Below are positions 59,556-64,000 of a DNA stretch of 64,000 bases, piece by piece. Made by a program: the position numbers and the translations under genes. Source of the DNA: Kribbella kalugense. Lineage in GTDB: Bacteria; Actinomycetota; Actinomycetes; Propionibacteriales; Kribbellaceae. Position 1 is the first letter of the stretch, and every line of letters begins with the position of its first letter. Location: the NCBI RefSeq assembly GCF_004365875.1, contig NZ_SODF01000002.1, forward strand, positions 1,800,971 to 1,864,970, read 5' to 3'. The notes under the pieces were generated by a model that ran no database searches, was not told where the DNA came from, and saw nothing but the letters and a program-made list of their open reading frames with translations.

Positions 59556-60761
59556 ATGCGACGGTTGCGCCGGTGGTACGCCTGGTGGGTCAGGCATGCC
59601 CCGCGGCTGCGCGACATCCTGTACGTCGGCTTCAGCCTGCTGACCATCGTCGCGCAGGCCGCGTCCGGCGGCGGCTGGTCCGCCAAGGACTGGTACGTGC
59701 TCGGCGCCGGCGTGGTCGCCTCGGTCGCTCTGATCTGGCGGCGGCGGTTCCCGGTCACGGTCACCGCGATCTCCGTCGTCGCGATGCTGACCGCGGGCAT
59801 CTTCGTCCCGATGGGACTCGCCCTGCTGACGCTGTCGATCCGCCGCCGCGACCTCGCCCTCGCCTTCCTCAGCCTGGCCGCGTACGGCGCCTATGTCTTA
59901 CATACCGTCAGTAGCGGTGGCGCGGCCTGGGTAACGCTGTTCACGGCACCGTTCCTGGTCGGGACCTGGGTCGCGATCGGCGCCTACATCGGCGCCCGCC
60001 GAGACCTGATGGCATCACTGCGGGACCGCGCCGAGCGGGCCGAGGCCGAGCGCGAACTGCGCAGCGAGCAGGCCCGCTTGGGCGAGCGGGCCCGGATCGC
60101 CCAGGAGATGCACGACGTCCTCGCGCACAAGGTCTCGCTGATCGCCCTGCACGCCGGCGGCCTCGAGGTGAACCCGGCGGTCGGCGCGGACAAGGTCGAG
60201 GGTTCGGCCCGGCTGATCCGCGAGACCGCACGGCAGGCGATGGAGGACCTCCGCGAAGTTCTCGGCGTACTGCGGACTGACGTCAGCGTGGCCGGAGCCG
60301 ATCTGGCGCCGGTGCCGCAAGCTGCGGACCTGGAGCGACTGATCGAGGCGTCCCGGGACGCGGGCGTGACTGTGGGCTATGAACTCGAACTTCCGAACGA
60401 CGTACCGGACTCGGTCGGGCGGACCGTGTATCGGCTGGTCCAGGAGTCGTTGACGAATGTGCACAAACACGCACGCGCTGCTGCGACCGAAGTACAGGTC
60501 CATGGCGCTCGGGGAGAAGGCGTGACGGTCAGGGTGACGAACGTACGACCAGTGGCTGCTGATTCACTGCTGCCTGGTGCCGGTGCGGGCCTGGTTGGGC
60601 TCCGTGAGCGAGTGCAGCTGGTAGGCGGCCGGCTGACCACCGGGCCGACGACAGAAGGCGGCTGGCGGGTCGAAGCCTGGCTGCCGTGGGACGACCATCG
60701 GCAGGACGCCGAGCCAGTGTTCGTAGATACGGTGTTGGATCGCAAGGATGGGGAACGATGA
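59556..60761 (+). CDS. NarL-type (HisKA_3) sensor histidine kinase
   Basis: 401 residues. Four to five membrane helices (about 18-145), a coiled-coil (SLRDRAERAEAERELRSEQARLGERARIAQ), and HisKA_3 with His186 in EMHDVLAHKVSLIALHAG. The HATPase has VQESLTNVHKHARA and GAGLVGLRERVQLVGG. It phosphorylates the response regulator encoded with a 4-nt overlap. The signal is unknown; the short extracellular loops suggest membrane or cell-wall stress sensing. Confidence 0.9.
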   Translation: MRRLRRWYAWWVRHAPRLRDILYVGFSLLTIVAQAASGGGWSAKDWYVLGAGVVASVALIWRRRFPVTVTAISVVAMLTAGIFVPMGLALLTLSIRRRDLALAFLSLAAYGAYVLHTVSSGGAAWVTLFTAPFLVGTWVAIGAYIGARRDLMASLRDRAERAEAERELRSEQARLGERARIAQEMHDVLAHKVSLIALHAGGLEVNPAVGADKVEGSARLIRETARQAMEDLREVLGVLRTDVSVAGADLAPVPQAADLERLIEASRDAGVTVGYELELPNDVPDSVGRTVYRLVQESLTNVHKHARAAATEVQVHGARGEGVTVRVTNVRPVAADSLLPGAGAGLVGLRERVQLVGGRLTTGPTTEGGWRVEAWLPWDDHRQDAEPVFVDTVLDRKDGER

Positions 60762-61414
60762 CGCGGCTGCTGATCGTGGACGACGAGGCGCTGGTGCGGG
60801 CCGGGCTGAAGATGATCCTCGAGTCCGACGACGAGCTCGAGGTGGTCGCCGAGGCCGAGGACGGCGCGGATGCCGCGACGATGGTCAAGGAGCACCGGCC
60901 GGACGTCGTACTGATGGACATCCGGATGCCGCGGCTGGACGGGCTGGCTGCGACCCGGGAGGTGCAGGCCCTGCCGGATCCGCCGAAGATCGTCGTACTG
61001 ACGACGTTCGACCTGGACGACTACGTGTTCCGCGCGCTGCAGGCGGGCGCCAGCGGGTTCCTGCTCAAGGACACGCCGCCGCGCGAACTGGTGCAGGCGA
61101 TCAAGGTGGTGGCGGCCGGGGACGCGATGCTGTCGCCGGCCGTGACCCGGCGGTTGATCGGCCACTTCGCCGGAGACCCCCGCACGGACCGGCGGCGGGC
61201 GGCGCGGGAGCGGATCAGCAAGCTCACCGAGCGGGAGCGCGAGGTGCTGGTCGAGGTCGGCCGCGGCCTGCAGAACGCCGACATCGGCCGGAAGCTCTTC
61301 ATGAGCGAAGCCACCGTGAAGGCACACGTGTCCCGCGCCCTCGTGAAGCTCGATGCCACCAACCGCGTCCAAGTCGCGATCCTGGCCTACGAAGCCGGAC
61401 TCCTCGACGGCTAA
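60758..61414 (+). CDS. NarL/FixJ-type response regulator
   Basis: 218 residues. Receiver with VDDEALVR, Asp54 in VLMDIRMPRLDG, and the lysine in GFLLKDTPP. The LuxR HTH (about 155-215) has LTEREREVLVEVGRGLQNADIGRKLFMSEATVKAHVSRALVKL. ATGA overlap with the kinase. A strong terminator follows 6 nt after the stop. Confidence 0.95.
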   Translation: MTRLLIVDDEALVRAGLKMILESDDELEVVAEAEDGADAATMVKEHRPDVVLMDIRMPRLDGLAATREVQALPDPPKIVVLTTFDLDDYVFRALQAGASGFLLKDTPPRELVQAIKVVAAGDAMLSPAVTRRLIGHFAGDPRTDRRRAARERISKLTEREREVLVEVGRGLQNADIGRKLFMSEATVKAHVSRALVKLDATNRVQVAILAYEAGLLDG

Positions 61415-61420
61415 AAGAAG

Positions 61421-61466
61421 CCGGCCCGCGCCGTCGGAGGGGTGGGTCGACGGCCCGGGCCGGTTT
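61421..61466 (+). terminator. Terminator hairpin after the response regulator
   Basis: CCGGCCCGCGCCGTCG (61421-61436) pairs with 61448-61463 with one mismatch, followed by TTT. Confidence 0.8.
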
Positions 61467-61503
61467 CGGTGGTCAGCGTGCCTGGGGGGATAGGACGCTG
61501 ACG

Positions 61504-61542
61504 ACCGGTCGGCACCCAATGGGGGGAAGGGCGCCGACCGGT
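61504..61542 (-). terminator. Hairpin after the NlpC/P60 gene
   Basis: ACCGGTCGGC (61504-61513) and GCCGACCGGT (61533-61542) are exact complements ending 7 nt from the stop. GTCAGCG/CGCTGAC (61472-61478 with 61496-61502) adds a second small hairpin. Confidence 0.6.
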
Positions 61543-61548
61543 GAGGAC

Positions 61549-62397
61549 TCAGATGTGGCCGAAGGCCACGCTGCTGGTCCAGATCTTCGCCTTGGCGACC
61601 GGGCGGCCCGGCTTCGAGGCGTGCCACAGCATGTTGCCACCGGCGTAGATGCCGACGTGGTACACGCCGCCACCACCGTTGCGGAAGAACACGAGGTCAC
61701 CGGGCTTGGCGGCCTTGCGGCTGATGTGCTTGGTCGCGCTGTACTGCTGGCGCGCCGTGCGGGGCAGCTTGTGGCCGGCCTTCTTGTACACGAAGCCGGT
61801 GTAGCCGGAGCAGTCGAAGCCGCGGGTGGTCGTGCCGCCGTAGCGGTACGGCGTGCCCTTGAGCTTGGCCGCCTCCCGGAGCACCTTGGCCCGGAACGTG
61901 GTCGTGCCGCTGCTGGCGCCGTACTTGCCGTAGAGCACCTTGTGCTTCGCGGCCCAGGTCAGGCGACCCCAGGTGTTCTTGTCCATGTAGCCGGTGGACT
62001 TCAGGCCCCACGACGTCTGGAACTTCTTCAGCACCCGGACGGTGCTGTTACCGAAGTAGCCGTCCGGCCCCAGGTGCAGGGCGCGCTGGACGTACTTCAC
62101 GGTCGGGCCGGAGTCGCGGAACCGGAGCAACGGCCGGCTCGGAACGCTCATGTGGCCGCGCTGCGCAGCCGCGGTCATGGTGGCCGCGGAGGCGGTCGCC
62201 GGAGTGGTGCTCAGGCTGAGAGCGGCTCCACCACCGACAGCGAGACCCACCGAGAGAACGGCGGCTGCTGCGCGGGGTGCGGCTGGCTTGCTGGTCCTGC
62301 GGTGCTTCGCCAGGGTCCGGCCGGTAGGCCGGTCGGTACTGGCTTCAGCGTGGCTGACGGCGCGCGTAAGCGACGTCCGTCGGGCAGTGACGGGCAT
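61549..62397 (-). CDS. Secreted NlpC/P60 cell-wall hydrolase with peptidoglycan-binding domain
   Basis: 282 residues. An unusually long basic N-terminal region precedes the signal helix (AAAAVLSVGLAVGGGAALSL, about 43-62). A PG_binding_1 domain (about 90-150, GPTVKYVQRALHLGPDGYFG) is followed by the NlpC/P60 domain with Cys196 (RGFDCSGYTGFVYKKAG), His247 (YHVGIYAG) and a downstream His (WHASKPG). It cleaves stem-peptide bonds in peptidoglycan. GGGAG is 6-7 nt before ATG 62397. Expression is under a c-di-AMP riboswitch and possible Crp control. Confidence 0.9.
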   Translation of the reverse strand: MPVTARRTSLTRAVSHAEASTDRPTGRTLAKHRRTSKPAAPRAAAAVLSVGLAVGGGAALSLSTTPATASAATMTAAAQRGHMSVPSRPLLRFRDSGPTVKYVQRALHLGPDGYFGNSTVRVLKKFQTSWGLKSTGYMDKNTWGRLTWAAKHKVLYGKYGASSGTTTFRAKVLREAAKLKGTPYRYGGTTTRGFDCSGYTGFVYKKAGHKLPRTARQQYSATKHISRKAAKPGDLVFFRNGGGGVYHVGIYAGGNMLWHASKPGRPVAKAKIWTSSVAFGHI

Positions 62398-62409
62398 GGT
62401 TGTCTCCCG

Positions 62410-62579
62410 ACGCCTGTGAAGTTAGCTGTCGGGTTCGGGCTGGGATTCATAGCCCGGTCCGCTCCCGCGGACTTCACCCCAGGGTCTCGGCCACTCACGG
62501 TCGAGACCCAACTTCATGGGTCCCCCACCCCTGCCATGTGTTTCGAGGGGAGCACATGGGCCCTGGCAGGGCTCGGCGT
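62410..62579 (-). ncRNA. c-di-AMP (ydaO/yuaA) riboswitch
   Basis: On the minus strand the leader has the ydaO hallmarks: GGTGGGGGACCC (about 62511-62522), GGGGTGAA further 3', and the conserved GACAGCTAACTTCACAGGCG before the gene. ACGCC (62575-62579) and GGCGT (62410-62414) form the closing P1 stem. The RNA controls a cell-wall hydrolase, the classic target. The 3' side of P1 abuts the Shine-Dalgarno sequence, so translational control is possible. Confidence 0.9.
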
Positions 62580-62622
62580 TGACCCGTGTGCAGTTCGTGT
62601 TGTTTACCGAACCGCCGACGAC

Positions 62623-62628
62623 TGTATA
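62623..62628 (-). promoter_or_regulatory. Candidate -10 box of the riboswitch transcript
   Basis: TATACA on the minus strand lies about 45 nt before the aptamer. It would start the transcript near 62616. The -35 element is not clear. Confidence 0.35.
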
Positions 62629-62776
62629 ACAGAACGATCACGACGCAAACCCTCAGATCGACAAAGTCCCTCCCGAATGGCTGTGAGAGGGCTTCTGACG
62701 GGTCAACAGGTCCAGGTGAACACCAGGTGTCCTGAGCGCGGCTGAGCGGGGCGCAGGCGGGAAATGGCGGCTCGGG

Positions 62777-62792
62777 TGTGACCCCAATCACA
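62777..62792. promoter_or_regulatory. Crp-like site 1
   Basis: TGTGACCCCAATCACA is a perfect TGTGA-N6-TCACA dyad, the consensus of cAMP receptor proteins. Confidence 0.6.
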
Positions 62793-62808
62793 TTTCGTGG
62801 TGGCTATC

Positions 62809-62824
62809 TGTGACAACGGGCACA
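62809..62824. promoter_or_regulatory. Crp-like site 2
   Basis: TGTGACAACGGGCACA matches TGTGA-N6-TCACA with one mismatch. Its centre is 32 bp from site 1, about three helical turns, so two dimers could bind on the same face. The remainder of 62629-62859 shows no gene. Confidence 0.5.
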
Positions 62825-62859
62825 GAGGGTGGTCAGGGTGCCCTAAAGTCCTTGTGGAT

Positions 62860-63822
62860 TCAGCTATTTCCGAGCAGCTCGCGGAACCGCTCCAGGCCCA
62901 CGTTCCCGCCTGAAAGCACCACTCCGACGCGCTCCGGCAGCCCGTGGATCCGTCCGGCCAGCAACGCGGCCAGCGCGCTCGCCCCGCTCGGCTCCAGCAC
63001 GATCTTCAGCCGCTCGAACGCGAACGCCATCGCGGCCACGATCTCCTCGTCGCTGACCAGCTCGAACGACTCGACCAGCCGCCGGTTCACAGCGAACGTC
63101 AGCTCGCCCGGTATCGAGATCGCCTGCCCGTCCGCGATCGTCCGCGGTACGGCGATCTCCACCCGCTCGCCCGCCACCAATGAGCGGGCGTGGTCGTCGC
63201 CGGCCGCCGGCTCGACCCCGATCATCCGGATCCCCGGACACATCAGCGTCGCCGCGGTCGCGCAGCCGGCCATCAGCCCACCTCCGCCGACCGGGACCAG
63301 CATCGCGCCGAGGTGCCCGACCTGCTCGAGCATCTCGAGCGCGACCGTCCCCTGCCCCGCCATCACGTCGTAGTGGTCGTACGGCGGGATCAGCGTCCGC
63401 CCGCGCTCTTTCGCCAACTCCTGGGCCAGCGCGGTCCGGTCCTGCGTGTACCGGTCGTACGTCACCACCTCGGCGCCGTACCCGCGGGTCGCGGCCAGCT
63501 TGGTCGGCGGCGCGTCCTCCGGCATCAAGATGACCGCGCTCGTCCCGGCGAGCCGCGCCGCGAGTGCGACGGCCTGCGCATGGTTGCCCGAGGAGTACGC
63601 CGCGACGCCGGACCGGAGCTGGTCCGGTGTCAGCAGGCTGATCGCGTTGTACGCGCCGCGGAACTTGAACGCGCCGATCCGCTGGAAGTTCTCCGCCTTG
63701 AGGAACACCTCGGCGCCGACCCGCTCATTCAGGGTCCGCGACGTGAGTACCGGCGTACGGTGCGCGACCCCGGCGAGGCGATCCGCCGCGGCCTGGACAT
63801 CGGAGAGACTTAGCTCGGCCAT
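62860..63822 (-). CDS. Serine/threonine dehydratase (PLP-dependent, fold type II)
   Basis: 320 residues, the catabolic length without an ACT regulatory domain. PLP Lys53 is in FKFRGAYNAI, with SSGNHAQAVA, the phosphate loop VGGGGLMAG, and VVLSGGNVGL at the C-terminus. It deaminates threonine or serine to 2-oxo acids; a racemase function is possible in this family. ATG 63822 lies before an AT-rich promoter-like stretch. It is divergent from the YCII-like gene. Confidence 0.88.
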   Translation of the reverse strand: MAELSLSDVQAAADRLAGVAHRTPVLTSRTLNERVGAEVFLKAENFQRIGAFKFRGAYNAISLLTPDQLRSGVAAYSSGNHAQAVALAARLAGTSAVILMPEDAPPTKLAATRGYGAEVVTYDRYTQDRTALAQELAKERGRTLIPPYDHYDVMAGQGTVALEMLEQVGHLGAMLVPVGGGGLMAGCATAATLMCPGIRMIGVEPAAGDDHARSLVAGERVEIAVPRTIADGQAISIPGELTFAVNRRLVESFELVSDEEIVAAMAFAFERLKIVLEPSGASALAALLAGRIHGLPERVGVVLSGGNVGLERFRELLGNS

Positions 63823-63917
63823 GAGGTGACGTTATTACCGATGTCAAGATCGGTTGGCCGGCTCCGTACTGATGGACGAGAGGCACCCGATCGGGGGCCG
63901 TGGCTGAAGGAGACACC

Positions 63918-64000
63918 GTGAAGTACCTACTGGTCCTGAACATCAACCCCGACGTGCTGTCCGCGCTGACCGAGCAGGAGCAGCAGGCCATTTTCGACGG
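63918..64000 (+). CDS. YCII-related (DGPF-type) protein, N-terminus only
   Basis: 27 codons beginning VKYLLVLNINPDVLSALTEQ, cut by the window edge. This is the typical start of the YCII/DGPFAETKE family of small dimeric ferredoxin-like proteins, often encoded with ECF sigma factors. GAAGGAG lies at good spacing before GTG 63918. Confidence 0.65.
   Translation, partial: MKYLLVLNINPDVLSALTEQEQQAIFD

Noticed and set aside
60748..62745. 665-codon plus-strand open frame
   Set aside because: Overlaps the response regulator in another frame and is antisense to NlpC/P60 and the riboswitch.

Overview
The window is high-GC actinobacterial chromosome. Third codon positions are almost all G or C, starts are often GTG, and many genes overlap by ATGA or GTGA. 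Typical actinobacterial families are present: DUF3073, paired septum-formation proteins, an F420-type luciferase-like oxidoreductase, topoisomerase I with a Lys-rich tail, a membrane-transporter/thymidylate kinase fusion, and a c-di-AMP riboswitch before an NlpC/P60 gene. The frequent GTACG/GCCGTAC words and gene content suggest Propionibacteriales, perhaps Kribbella or a relative; that genus guess is inference. I see no phage, integrase, transposase, CRISPR, rRNA or tRNA.

Layout. 0-5 kb: edge of a luciferase-like gene, two tandem GGDEF proteins and a methyltransferase. 5-10 kb: secreted GH31 glycosidase and a Tat-exported lipase-like hydrolase. 10-23 kb: a replication backbone (topA, then tmk and holB) interrupted by a Fur-family gene, a GH2 beta-galactosidase and a MocR/aminotransferase divergent pair. 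23-34 kb: septum-formation proteins, RicT/PSP1, a tripeptidyl-peptidase-like lipoprotein, a sterol-carrier protein, a secreted B-lectin, an MFS exporter, a lipoprotein, and a second MocR divergent from a methyltransferase. 34-42.6 kb: a CYTH-CHAD protein, then a minus-strand block with a phosphoesterase, LytS/LytTR two-component system and two acetate-type symporters with small partners. 42.6-47.5 kb: two anchored paralogs divergent from a Ser/Thr kinase, and a secreted protein. 47.6-51.8 kb: an M20 peptidase and the three-gene proton-translocating transhydrogenase. 51.8-54.4 kb: an islet with two TrmB/LuxR regulators and a tiny secreted Cys peptide. 54.4-64 kb: purF, purM, DUF3073, an ABC-2 transporter, a NarL-type two-component system, an NlpC/P60 hydrolase under a c-di-AMP riboswitch, a serine/threonine dehydratase and a YCII-like start.

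Themes. Many starts sit 6-10 nt after a TANNNT -10 box without a Shine-Dalgarno sequence, so leaderless transcripts look common. Tandem paralog pairs recur (GGDEF, septum formation, symporter units, anchored paralogs, TrmB/LuxR). Convergent gene ends carry strong hairpins. The best candidate for an undescribed system is the 51.8-54.4 kb islet: it has locally low GC, paired sensor-regulators, and a divergently transcribed 39-residue precursor that would release a 13-residue peptide with two cysteines.
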